DNA of 64,000 nucleotides from Casuarius casuarius (GCA_003342895.1 PTFA01000020.1:4149437-4213436), one strand, 5' to 3'; numbered from the stretch's first letter, positions 51,343 to 61,400 are shown. Notes: a model not told the origin generated them from the sequence alone. Numbers and translations: made by a program.

Positions 51343-51350
51343 TGACGTCG
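51343..51350 (+). promoter_or_regulatory. CRE-like site 2 (TGACGTCG)
   Basis: A second seven-of-eight CRE match lies in the same orientation exactly 31 bases after the first, about three helical turns, so both would face the same side of the DNA. The pair is more suggestive than either alone. Confidence 0.5.
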
Positions 51351-51413
51351 CGGGGGGAAACCTCCGCCGGGCGAGCCCACTGCGCCGCCGCCGCGGGGGG
51401 GGAGGGGGCGGCA

Positions 51414-51825
51414 NNNNNNNNNNNNNNNNNNNNNNNNNNNNNNNNNNNNNNNNNNNNNNNNNNNNNNNNNNNNNNNNNNNNNNNNNNNNNNNNNNNNNNN
51501 NNNNNNNNNNNNNNNNNNNNNNNNNNNNNNNNNNNNNNNNNNNNNNNNNNNNNNNNNNNNNNNNNNNNNNNNNNNNNNNNNNNNNNNNNNNNNNNNNNNN
51601 NNNNNNNNNNNNNNNNNNNNNNNNNNNNNNNNNNNNNNNNNNNNNNNNNNNNNNNNNNNNNNNNNNNNNNNNNNNNNNNNNNNNNNNNNNNNNNNNNNNN
51701 NNNNNNNNNNNNNNNNNNNNNNNNNNNNNNNNNNNNNNNNNNNNNNNNNNNNNNNNNNNNNNNNNNNNNNNNNNNNNNNNNNNNNNNNNNNNNNNNNNNN
51801 NNNNNNNNNNNNNNNNNNNNNNNNN
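51414..51825. other. Assembly gap of 412 N
   Basis: The only long run of N in the window falls in the most GC-rich part of the promoter island, flanked by GCCGCCGCGG and poly-G sequence. This is typical of sequencing dropout at GC-rich first exons. It probably hides the NOCT transcription start, 5' UTR, upstream ATG and most of exon 1. The true size may differ from 412. Confidence 0.95.
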
Positions 51826-51841
51826 GCGGCCCCCCGCCCAG
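51826..51841 (+). CDS. NOCT: Nocturnin exon 1, last 16 bases only (rest lost in assembly gap)
   Basis: Only the end of the probable first coding exon is readable, because the preceding 412 bases are N. The sequence runs into a strong donor, CCCAG|GTGGGTA, with the exon ending at 51841. Spliced to exon 2, the last G completes a Gly codon and gives A-A-P-R-P-G-R-S in frame with the internal Met-Gly-Asn, so the phase (1) is correct. In human NOCT the equivalent exon encodes the first 60-odd residues, an Ala/Pro/Arg-rich mitochondrial targeting region, and these residues have that composition. There is no ATG between 51240 and the gap, so the upstream start codon must lie in the missing sequence. 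The reading frame and donor are seen; the exon 1 assignment is inferred. Another first exon nearer exon 2 cannot be excluded. Confidence 0.55.
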
Positions 51842-51843
51842 GT

Positions 51844-51864
51844 GGGTACGGGGGGATGGGGGGG
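51844..51864 (+). other. G-quadruplex-capable run at start of intron 1
   Basis: Runs of three, six and seven Gs separated by TAC and AT begin three bases into the intron. They can supply four G-tracts on the non-template strand. Such sequences are common just downstream of CpG-island starts. Folding is a prediction only. Confidence 0.45.
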
Positions 51865-51967
51865 TCCCGGTGCAGCCCCGGCTCCCGGCAGGGCTGGCCG
51901 GGCCTTTCGGGGGAAACCGAGAGCGGCCCCCAGGTCGGGGCGCCGGCAGCCTCGGCTTGCGCACAGG

Positions 51968-51973
51968 CACGTG
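51968..51973. promoter_or_regulatory. Canonical E-box CACGTG in NOCT CpG island
   Basis: A perfect CACGTG lies about 130 bp inside intron 1, within the promoter island. CLOCK/BMAL1 binds this hexamer, and nocturnin is a clock-output gene. The same hexamer occurs many times elsewhere in the window at roughly chance frequency, so position is the only argument for it. Confidence 0.3.
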
Positions 51974-54900
51974 TCCCTCTGAGCAGCCTTCCTCCTCTTC
52001 CTCCCGCTCCTCGCTGCGGAGCGGCGCTCGCNGTGACGGCGGAGGCTCGTTTCCCGGAGCCGTTTTCCCTTCGGGAGCAGCGGCTTTAGGGGAGGGAGTG
52101 AGCGGCCGCCCGTGTGGCGGGAGGCGAAGGCAGGGGCCCATCGGCGTGGCGGCGGGTGATGCAGCCTGACCCCGGTGGAGGCGCCCCGCGGGAGTGACGG
52201 CCCGGAGGCCTGGGGAACGGTAGAAGTTTGCGCTAAGGGATGAAGCGGGTCCGGGGAGATGTTTGCACATCGCTCTGTGTATGCAGGAGGTGAGGGGGCA
52301 GCAGCCTGCTGGCGGCTCCNGAGGAGATGCCGATGCTCTGGGGGCTCCTGCGGATGGAGGTGGGATGGCTGCTAAAGCTTCCCCCGGGCCTGGGGCTGGG
52401 GGACCAGCAAGGTGACACTCCCTGGTCGTGGCTGCTGTGGAAAAACTGCCTGTTGGCAGCCGGGCAGGGAATCTGCCCGAGTCTGGTCTTGCTCCTTGCG
52501 TGTAGCTGGTGCCGTGGCCAAATGGTTCCTGAAGACAGGCGGAGGTGTGCCGTAGAGATGCAGAGTCTTTCAGACCTCATCCAAAGACCTGACATGATTT
52601 TTTGGGAGCACCTTGTGAAATCGGTGATGAAAGCAGTGATGTGAGATTCCTCTTCAGAACAGCTTTGGCCTGGTGTCGTTTCTGGAACAGCAGGCGCAGA
52701 TTTGGTGTAGGCAGAGAGGCTGCTTCAGAAATAGTAGCAACTTTAGTCCAGGGAGAGACAGAGGGGAGGAATTACACAAACTGAGCTGAGGTGTCTGGAA
52801 GGGAAATGAAGCTTTTTTCCTAGTGTGAAGTACTACTATGAGATTAAAGAAATGCTTGCTTTAATTACGCAGACCACTAAGGACTGCATGTTTCATTCAA
52901 AATAGGAACAGCTGTTTCCTTATCTCCAAGTTATCAAATAATAACATGTGTAATTGTTCTCATACAAGCAGCTTTTCCGTGCAAACGTAAAGCCCAAGTG
53001 GTACTTGAGTAATTGAACTGATCCTTTTATTTTAAGGAAGTGGCTTTGGCTTTTGCTCACGGAGTATGAACAAGTGGTGTCCAGGACTGAAATGACAAAG
53101 TGCTGGCTTGTGAGAGATGCTGCCAGACAACGTGCTTGTGGTGCATTATTGTTTCCACAACGGTTCCCTTCTGCCAGCATTAGTTATGTGACGGGGCTAA
53201 ATCATTAATGACTTATAGACTGACTTCTTTGAATAAAGCAAAATACTTAGTATATAACTCTTCAGGTGGCTGAATGGTTCAGTATCTTTATTCCATGGTC
53301 AAAAATATACTGGGTTGACTAGTTTAACCACTCTTCTCTTCAGTGTTGCAACTTGTGCATGTGCACTTGATTCATAATGTTCTTCTACTAGTGTGGCAAC
53401 ACTGGCAGCGCTAAACCACAAGGCTCCTATTNGCCTGAACCTTTAGGCATCAATGACTGTGCCCTGCTCTTCCAGCCCAGTCTGGGAGCTGGAAAGCGTT
53501 CAAGGTCCCACATGTCCTTGGATGCAGACTGACGAGAGCCTGCATCAGGATGATACCCTGGCATGCACTGCGCTCCCTCCCCTCTCCCCAGTGACCTAAG
53601 CACGGGGTCAGAGCAGAGCTGTGACGCTCCAGCCAAGTCTCCTGCTCACATCAGCCTTAAGCTGTGTTTGCCAAGAAGCAGCTCAATGCTGTGGTTAAAA
53701 ATGTACCTGGAGGAGAGACTCCCAGTTAAGACTGTTGCTCTGGCCACCTCGGTCCCAGACTGCTGCTGGTGGAGGGGGTGGTACAGAGGCTGCTACCTTT
53801 TATGTGACATCTGAGGCTAAAGCACTTACCTGGCACGTGGGAGAAGGGATTTGTCCCTGCTGTCCTCAGCTGGGGGAGGGAGAGGGGTGTTCAGTCCTTC
53901 CTGCTGCTGTCACAGGACAGATCTCCAGGCGCTGCTGTGCAGCCCGAGCCGGGCTGGGGCAGGGTGCTTCCAGGCTTCCTGCTGAAGCTGGGCCAGGATG
54001 CAGAAAGAGATTGAAGCTTCACGGAGCTACAGGGAAGAAGAGCATATGTGCCTGAGTGCTGGCAGCTGGCAAAGTCAAGCTCATAATTCAAGCACTCGTG
54101 AGGAAAAGGGTTTCCAGAGCTTGTGCCAAGTACTGAGCCTGTATCATTCAGGGGCAGGATTTGAGGCTCCCTCCTTCTTCCAGTGTTGACTAGGCAGCAC
54201 CTCCCTTGGCGTGACAGCACTCTGCATCCTGTTACGAGGTTCCTGACTCCCCTGTGCTTTGAAAACCGGCCTCAGTGCCAAAGCTGGGACTTGAACTCTA
54301 AGCAGTAGCAACTGCTGCTTTTCATGCAGACAGTCTGGGGCTGTAACTCTGTTGGCCAAAACAAACCTATACGTGTAGTATGATAGCACATAGTGTAGTA
54401 TTTATCACGTGGGGATGCTGTGTGCCAAGCTGCTTCACGAGCCGTAGTTGCAAGGAGAGCATGTTCTGCTGCTGCAGACCTCCTCGGGCCAGGGCAACTG
54501 ATGCAACTACAAACCAGGCTGCAAACACCCAGAGCCGTTCACCTTGCAGTAAGCAAGGTGGGGGCTGTCAGCTGAAAACACCACTAGGAGATTAAAGGAA
54601 GGTAAAACAGAGCGCTGGCTGCTTTACCCAAAAAGGCAAGGGCTGGCCCAGACGCCTCTCTGTAGCCACCGAGCTTGCCTGCACACTGCAGCACTTCTCT
54701 GAAACAAAGTCCTTAAAATGAAGTCTGTGGCTGCTCGTTGACAGGGATCCTAGAAGTTTATCTTTCCAATGCTACTGCTGGGTGACACAAGAAACCTTGA
54801 ACTTTACACCTTACTTCTTGGAAGGCTAATGAATAGTTTAATTTCTCCGCCTGCTGCTACTGCGCTGAGGCACCACCCTTGCTGAGAGGAAGGCTTTTGT

Positions 54901-55859
54901 CTTTTCAGCAGCTTGAACAGTCGGAGGTAATAGTTGAGCTGGCGTTTCCTATTGCAGCATCGCACCAAGAGCTGCTCACGGGCTCACACCGAGCACCAAA
55001 CGGCAGGCTCAGGAGGGTGCTCTGCCGCTGTGGGGGCCGTAGCCCCTGCCCCAGAAAGCTGCAGGTTGGTTAACTTGAGTTGTAAGGATTTAAGGCCTTG
55101 TACTTTCCTGGCTGCCACAGACAAGGTTAATGGTGCAGAAGTGACAGATGGTCACTACGTCTCGGAGTTCACTCAGGTTGACAGACTTCCTGTCTGCAGG
55201 AGAATTCAGCCCTTGGGGTGGGAGGAGGGTGTTGGGGGGGCTAATGCAGCTCCTCAGTCACCTGAAGTGAGTCTTCTTGCAGGAGTCCCTGTTCGCCAAA
55301 GGACTCTGACTCTGTCTGTCACCAGCCGGAGAGCATCTGATCCGCAGCGCTGGTGCTCTTTCCCCCAACCTTCCTGGGGCTCTCTTGAAAGACAAGGAGC
55401 TTTTTTCTTTCTTCCTGAAGCACTACCAGCTTTAAAAGCCATCTGATCCCTGCCGCAGTTGGACACAGCACACTCGGGCAGGCTAGGTTTTGCCTGACCC
55501 TCCATAAAGTGCCAGCAACTCTGTGCTTGGGGAAGCCCTGGGTGACTTGAGGGAAGACGGGGTTGGGGCAATACTGNGGCCTTCTTCAGAGGTTAGCAGG
55601 TGCATGGCTGACCTTAGACGTGTAGACGTCTGTCCTGTAACACATCTAAGCTGCTTAGAGCTTTATGGTGGGCTTTTGGCTTTCAGTTTCATTGCACCTA
55701 GCTTGTCTCTGTGTGAGCTTGTTCCTTCTGCAGTTCCTTCCTGGTTTTCCCCCCCTTTGGTTCAGGCAAAGTAATAAACAGCCTAAGCTCTTCTGCTCCA
55801 AAAAGCTGTCAGCAAAACTTCCCATGCTCTTTCTGTTTGTCCTTCAGAGCCTAGCGTGA

Positions 55860-56290
55860 GCCTTGCTCGCCCCCAGCCGCTGGCCTGGCGGGTGCCGTGG
55901 GGAGGGTCCTGCTGCGCGAGGCCTCCTGCCATGGGGAGGGTCCTGCCCCAGGAGGGAGGGGGACTGCGCTGCCCTCCTGCCTTGGCCGCCAAGGGATCCT
56001 CAGGACAGCAGAAAGCAGCTTGTTACTTCTCCGAAGACGCCGCGTTTAACGAGGGGCTGTCACAACCCCCAAAGCGGGGGAGGAGCCCCTGCGGCTCCGC
56101 CAAGCTCTGCTGATTTGCCGGGGGTGTCCTGCGTGCTGCCCCGCTCTGCGGGGCTGTGTAAACCTGCCCTTTGCCTAACCAGGCCCGCTGCCTACGTAAC
56201 GGGTACAGAGCGTGCCTCCGACCTGCCTCCCTGCCCCGGCAGCTGCCCGGGGCCCCGTCGGAGGGCTCAGGGGTTTGTGCCTGTCTTCCT
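55860..56290. other. GC-rich intronic stretch with short duplications
   Basis: This part of intron 1 is GC-rich, with a 15-base direct repeat (TGGGGAGGGTCCTGC near 55897 and 55931). Open frames here look compositional. No exon or conserved protein motif was recognised. Confidence 0.4.
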
Positions 56291-56449
56291 GACTAAAACA
56301 CAGCTGCTCGACAGTAATCTAAAGCTACCAAAGTCTTCAAGACCCGCAGTGCTTGAAACAGTGTCTCCCAGGAAGATACTCATGGTTGTGAGCCCCGGCT
56401 CACGTTTTGGTTTGAGAAACTCTGTATTTTAGCTAGTGAAGGGAGGCTT

Positions 56450-56461
56450 GGGGGGGGGGGG
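56450..56461 (+). repeat. 12-base G homopolymer
   Basis: A run of twelve Gs followed by TGGAGGGAGG lies in intron 1. It is length-unstable sequence and a likely site of sequencing error. Confidence 0.9.
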
Positions 56462-56999
56462 TGGAGGGAGGAGACTTCCTATGCTCCACCCAAATTCCTG
56501 ATTTAAGACTTTCTTAGAATGGTTTAAAGGCACTAGTCCATTGTCTTATGCATCTTAAACATTGAAATATATATTTTTTTAATGAAAATATCCCAATTAA
56601 AGTCTTTAAAAGCACATGTTTTCCTCAAGGTGAGGCTGTGACAGGCTCCAGCTGCAGGTTTTCTTCACTCTCTGTCCTTCTGAGTATGTCTGTTGCACTG
56701 CTAGGACTCTTATCTTGCCCTCCGGGCAAGCCTGTCACTGTCCCATCTCTCGCCAGCTCTTACGACTGGTAACGCTGTGGTCTAAGCTAGTATGGGCCAA
56801 GCGTGCAAGTGTGCTGGGAAGGACCCTGGGCCTGGCTTGAGGTGGGCTCTTCCGTGCTGAAGTGCTGCGAAGGTGCACGCAGGCCCACCTAAAGCTGCTG
56901 TGGGCCGCAGCAGTGCAGACGCTCTAGGTTTTTGCTCAAGGTTACCTTAGCAAAAAGGATTCGGGGTAAATAAACTAGAAAACAAAACCCTGTCAGAGC

Positions 57000-57310
57000 C
57001 GCCCCTTGTGCGAGTTGCTTGGCGCAGCCAGCCGCCTTCCCGCCCGTGCTCGCCTGAAGCCTGGGTTTGCGTTCGAGTTACCCGCACGAAGTGGCCGCCT
57101 TGCAGAGGCTGGAGAAGAGGTCGCCTTCGTGGCGGAGCGCCCCTGCGTGGGACGCTGCTCCGGCCGGGGCAAGAAGTGAGCTCCGCTTGCCCGGCGTTTG
57201 GCTCCGCGGGCGCCCGGGGACGCTGCGGGCGGCCGAGCGCAGGCGGGGTGGGAAGGCTCGTGCTTGCAGGCAGGAGAGGCGGCTGAGGCGAGCGGGCGCA
57301 GGGGCCCTCT
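57000..57310. promoter_or_regulatory. CpG-rich cluster in intron 1, possible alternative promoter
   Basis: About 300 bp of CpG-dense sequence lies 0.6-0.9 kb before exon 2, with open frames on the + strand that are most simply explained by base composition. A moderate donor (AAGAA|GTGAGC, near 57175) lies inside it. If transcription started here and spliced to exon 2, the message would encode the 365-residue form starting at the internal Met. No TATA box is visible. It could also be an intragenic CpG island without promoter activity. Confidence 0.35.
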
Positions 57311-57894
57311 CAGCGTTTGTGGAAGTGTGGCCGCTTTAAGGGCAAGTTAGCTCCTAACAGNAGAGTGCTATTAAATATTAAGCTGAGGGAGTGAGTCATG
57401 CTGCTCGCTCTGCTGCTCTGCAGGCCCACAGCCTGTAGGCATCCAAAACAGCAGCGCGGCCGTGCCTGTGCCTGAGGGCAGTCTCTGGTAAAGGCAAAGG
57501 CTGCTCGTGAAGCCATGGGCAGGCGGTGTTGGTTAACTGTTGGGCCCTCCTTAGTGAGGAGAGGGGGGAGAAAAAAGTATACCTTATTCTAATTTCTGCA
57601 TGCATTGTGGAAAATAATCATAGCCCTGCTATTCTGGATGAAAGATTTCTTTGCTCTCAGGGAAAAAAACCTGCATGATGTCCTAAACAAGGCAGTTTCT
57701 ACGCTGCAGAGGCTAGCAATGGCTGCTGATAACCAAAACGCTGCGATGAGACTGGGCCGAATTAATCCCACCTCTGCATCCGTGTCACGGCATCTCCGAC
57801 CCGGGCAGGAGCGCCCGCACTGAGCCGCGAATCGCTGCGTAAGTGCTGGGAGAAGTCGGGGTGGACGTCTCTAACGGCAGTTTTCCCTCTGCAG

Positions 57895-58164
57895 GCCGTT
57901 CCATGGGAAACAGCAGCAGCCGGCTCTACAGCGCGCTGGCCAAGACGCTGAGCAGCAGCGCCGTGCCCCAGCACCGGGACTGCCTGGGGCAGCCCGACGC
58001 GGCGCCGCTGGACCCCATCGACCCCAAGGACCTGCTGGAGGAATGCCAGATGGTCCTGCAGAAGCGCCCGCCCCGGTTTCAGCGCGACTTTGTGGCCCTG
58101 AAGGCAAGCGCCGCCAGCAGCCACCGGCCCATTAGGGTCATGCAGTGGAACATCCTTGCCCAAG
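57895..58164 (+). CDS. NOCT: Nocturnin exon 2 (N-terminal linker and first catalytic motif)
   Basis: This exon is 270 nt and phase 1-1. It follows a CTCTGCAG acceptor and ends at CAAG|GTGGGA. It contains the internal Met (57903), which starts M-G-N-S-S-S-R-L-Y-S-A-L-A-K-T-L, a block conserved across vertebrate nocturnins. The segment D-P-I-D-P-K-D-L-L-E-E-C and R-P-P-R-F-Q-R-D-F follow. It ends with M-Q-W-N-I-L-A-Q, the first motif of the exonuclease-endonuclease-phosphatase (EEP) fold; Asn83, counted from the internal Met, corresponds to human Asn149. The ATG has G at +4 but T at -3, a mediocre start context, so translation from an upstream Met and leaky initiation here are both plausible. 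Human NOCT has a shorter cytosolic form starting at the matching Met67. Base composition is far more GC-rich than in exon 3. Confidence 0.97.
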
Positions 58165-59284
58165 GTGGGAGCCGCCTACGAGCTCGAGTCGAAACCTTGC
58201 GGTTGGGGTGGGGGAAGCCTTTTCCACGCTTGAAATAATGACTTTCCTTCCATCCTACAGGAAAGGAAAAAGGTCTCTTCTTACAACTATGAAGCCAAAC
58301 ATGGCTCTGAATCCCTGTTGTAGTGGAAGGTGGTATACCCAAAAAGCTGGCACCCGTCACTTTTAGATAGTTGTTAACCCACAGAAAACAGGCTTGCCCT
58401 TCTGTAGGTCTTTTTAAAGCTTCTCTGCTCATGTTTTCTCATGATTTATTGTTGAACTATTCAGCCATTCTGATCTGTTANGGGAATTCTTAATTCTTTG
58501 CACTCCAAAATAATTGTTACTGGCTTTGAGCCCTACAGGCAGGACTGGAAGTTGACTTACGCAACAGCCTCACCTTAATCTTTTTGGGGGGAAAATCCAC
58601 CACTTAGGGATTGTCATAACATTCTGCAGTTAAGTCTCTCCTATAATACTATGTTTCTTCTTAGTTAAGCTGTGGCAACCACATGGAGAAGGACTTGCCA
58701 AAGTGTAGTGACTTTCAGAGAGAGAGGGAAGGGGTCTAATTAAACATGTATTTGTAAAAGGAATTTAACTTTTTTTTGGAGGGACTTCAGCATTCTGAAA
58801 ATGAGGTCTCTCTGGCTAACGCGAGCAGCCTTGAAGTCAGCAGTTATTCCTGCAAATCCCGTCCCCTGCATGTAAACTGATGTACACACTTCACAGAGAA
58901 AGCAAAGTGTGTTGCAAAAGGCTCATGTTGCTTCCCGTTGCAACTTGTGGAAAAAGGGGGTGGACACAGTGCTGTTACTCTCTCATGACTGCATGGAATA
59001 AAACTTGGTGATGGAGGGGGCTGTTGTGGCAGTAGCAGTATTTTGGAGCAGGAGTTTCAGGATGGCACAAACCCGCAGTGGCAGTAATGGAGCAGCCAGC
59101 TCATTCCCATGTGCTNGGAGCACCCGGAAACCGTGTGGCTCCAGCAGCAGTGCCGGGCTGCAAGCAGCCGCTGGCTGCAGAGGGCAGAGCTGTGCTTCTG
59201 GCACCTGCAAAACCTGGAGGAAGACAGCCTGTCCTAGCTACTGACAGCTTCTCTTTTTCTCCCCCCCTTCCCCCCCAATTTCAG
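58165..59284 (+). other. NOCT intron 2
   Basis: This 1120-bp intron is phase 1, with GTGGGA at the start and a C/T-rich tract of about 30 bases before TTTCAG at the end. The splice is certain because the flanking codons rebuild the conserved N-I-L-A-Q-A-L-G-E-G across the junction. I see no repeat or other feature inside it, apart from two single-base Ns (58481, 59116). Confidence 0.97.
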
Positions 59285-60120
59285 CTCTTGGAGAAGGCAA
59301 AGACAACTTTGTTCAGTGCCCCATGGAAGCTCTGAAATGGGAAGAAAGGAAGTGCCTCATCCTGGAGGAAATCCTCGCGTACAAACCCGATATCTTGTGC
59401 CTGCAAGAAGTCGACCACTACTTTGACACGTTCGAGCCGCTCCTCAGCCGGCTGGGCTACCAGTGTACTTTCTTCCCAAAGCCCTGGTCCCCGTGCCTGG
59501 ATGTGGAGCAGAACAACGGGCCGGATGGCTGCGCCTTGTTCTTCCTCAAAGACCGCTTTGAGCTCATCAACAGTGCTAATATTCGGCTAACCGCAATGAA
59601 GCTGAAAACCAACCAAGTGGCCATAGCTCAGACACTGAAGTGCTGTGAAACTGGAAGACTCTTCTGCATTGCCGTCACTCACCTGAAAGCTCGTACCGGC
59701 TGGGAGAGGTTTCGGTCTGCGCAAGGCTGTGATCTTCTCCAGAACCTGAAGAGTATTACCCAGGGAGCAAACATCCCCCTGATAATCTGCGGAGACTTCA
59801 ACGCGGAGCCAACCGAGGAAGTCTACAAGGAATTTTCTAACTCCAGCCTCAATTTAAACAGTGCGTACAAGCTGCTGAGCCCCGATGGGCAGTCGGAGCC
59901 GCCGTACACCACCTGGAAGATCCGGCCCTCGGGGGAGTGCCGGCACACGCTGGATTACATCTGGTATTCGCAGCATGCCTTGAACGTGAACTCAGCTCTG
60001 GACTTGCTGACTGAAGAGCAGATTGGGCCCAACAGGCTGCCGTCGTTCAACTACCCTTCAGATCACCTGTCCTTGGTGTGTGACTTTAGCTTTAGTCAGG
60101 ACCCTGACAGACTGTTATAA
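59285..60120 (+). CDS. NOCT: Nocturnin exon 3 (most of the EEP catalytic domain, to stop)
   Basis: Nocturnin is a circadian, metabolically regulated EEP-family enzyme. It was first described as a deadenylase and is now known to remove the 2'-phosphate from NADP+ and NADPH, acting in mitochondria and cytosol. This exon follows a long pyrimidine tract and TTTCAG, reads A-L-G-E-G-K-D, and ends with TAA at 60118. Numbered from the internal Met, key residues are Glu129 in L-Q-E-V-D (Mg2+ ligand), Lys153, Lys222 and Arg224 in L-K-A-R, Asp258 and Asn260 in G-D-F-N-A-E-P, Arg301, Asp311 in H-T-L-D-Y and His348 in S-D-H-L-S. Adding 66 gives human numbering (Glu195, Asp324, His414 and so on), so nothing catalytic is missing. 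The total from the internal Met is 365 aa, the same as human from Met67. The last residues, S-F-S-Q-D-P-D-R-L-L, diverge as expected. There is no frameshift and no ambiguous base in the exon. Confidence 0.99.
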
Positions 60121-60483
60121 TTTGTTGGAGTGCCACCTGGTATTGCAGGGTCTTAATTCACCACTTTATTTTAAAGAAAACTTTTGAAGCTGGAAACTAT
60201 TTAAGGATGAGGAAACACTTGTTTCAGGCACTCGTTTGGAATTAGACTTGCCATTCAGAGCTTGTTAATCTGAAGCCTCCATGGGAGGAAGAAGGGAGGA
60301 GTTGGTGTTCTTGTGTGTGTTCTTGCCCTATCGGGGTTTGAAAGTTGGAAGAAAAATAAGTTTCTCCTTTCAATAACCCCTGTGTCTAAGGCTTTAATCC
60401 TCTAATGAATGTGGAGGCTCTCAGCATTTAAATTAAAAATCACTTGTGTATGTAAAACAACTTGCCCTGACAGCATGCTAATT

Positions 60484-60493
60484 TTATTTATTT
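60484..60493 (+). promoter_or_regulatory. AU-rich element nonamer in NOCT 3' UTR
   Basis: The sequence TTATTTATTT contains overlapping ATTTA pentamers and fits the UUAUUUA(U/A)(U/A) nonamer that promotes rapid mRNA decay. A second partial copy, TTATTTATC, lies near 61015. A short-lived message would suit the sharp daily and immediate-early rise known for nocturnin. The function here is inferred. Confidence 0.5.
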
Positions 60494-61400
60494 CATGTTA
60501 AGCTTGTGCAAGTACCAAAGGGAATGAGGCTTGACTACTCAGTAAGTTGGGGGTTTTTTTATCTTTTGCAGTATGAGGAAAGATTAATGTATTTTAGACA
60601 TGAACAAATCTAAGCTCATACTAGCATTGTCTTCTCACTTCTTTTAAGTGACTTGGGATAAAAATTCTGTTAAAAATGAATGGATAGATAATAGCTTCCC
60701 AAAGCACACTATGAGGAAGGCCCCCTCCAGCAAGAGCGGATGAGGAAATGGAGGCTCACTACAGTACATCTTATAGTAGTAATATCCTCACATTTTCAGA
60801 AGAATGTGCATGTGTCTAATATACACATACAGCCCGTTGTGTACCCAGTAACTGGTATCTTGTTTCTTCTGTACTTCCCTTCAGTGGACACACCTAACCA
60901 GGGAGAATTTTCTTGTCTGCTTCCAGTCTTACTTTTCTGAATGGTTCAAATTTGTAGTTTTGTCAGTCTTCCTGTTTCAGTAAAGGGCCAGTCTTCATGT
61001 TGTAAAACTTTCTTTTATTTATCTTCAAAATCTAATGCTACACTGGAACCTCTTAGAAGATGACATTAATTTATTGAGAGAAGTTGGTGATCCTGTATCT
61101 GACTTGAAATCATACTGCAGCTGCATTTGGGAGCACACACAGGTCCTCTGACAAAGCCCGAGGCTGCACCAGAGTTGCCGGAGTGACTTGTGCGTACAGG
61201 GGTGCTCTTTGCCCTGACACAGGCCTCGGAGGTGTGGATTGCAAACACGGCACTGTGCAGGAAAAGGGGGAAGGGAGAGGAGGGAAGAGGCAGTGGTTGG
61301 AGTAGGGCTGATATTCGGCAGTTGGGGAAGATGAGGCAGAGCAGATAAAGCAGTACTTCCATGTAAGGTGAGGCCCACAGTAACTAAGTGTTCCCAGGTG

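Larger units (their letters stand above)
51225..52250. promoter_or_regulatory. NOCT CpG-island promoter (interrupted by gap)
   Basis: Both sides of the gap are extremely G+C- and CpG-rich, with GGGGCGG/GGGGGCG-type Sp1 boxes, GCCGCCGCCGCGG stretches and two TGACGTC sites, and no TATA box is visible. It is the only CpG island next to a splice donor that fits NOCT exon 2. The transcription start itself is probably in the gap. CpG content is directly seen; the promoter role is inferred from position. Confidence 0.75.
51842..57894 (+). other. NOCT intron 1
   Basis: The intron opens with GTGGGTA and closes with TTTTCCCTCTGCAG. Length is about 6.05 kb if the exon 1 donor is right. It begins with a G-run cluster able to fold as a quadruplex (51844-51864), continues through the downstream half of the CpG island to about 52.25 kb, and holds CpG-rich patches at 55.86-56.28 and 57.0-57.3 kb, a 12-G run at 56450, and a possible worn repeat tail near 54.27 kb. 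No internal coding exon was recognised. Two single-base Ns fall in the CpG island half (52032, 52320) and three more in the remainder (53432, 55577, 57361). Confidence 0.6.

Noticed and set aside
51041..51982. Long + strand open frame with a 10-residue repeat running through the gap
   Set aside because: It is the translation of the 30-bp minisatellite plus Ns and promoter sequence. There is no ATG start, and both strands are equally open because the unit length is divisible by three.
50975..52270. 431-codon minus-strand frame with cysteine-containing 10-residue repeats
   Set aside because: Most of it is the N gap, and the Cys/His repeats are the minisatellite read backwards. The spacing does not form zinc fingers.
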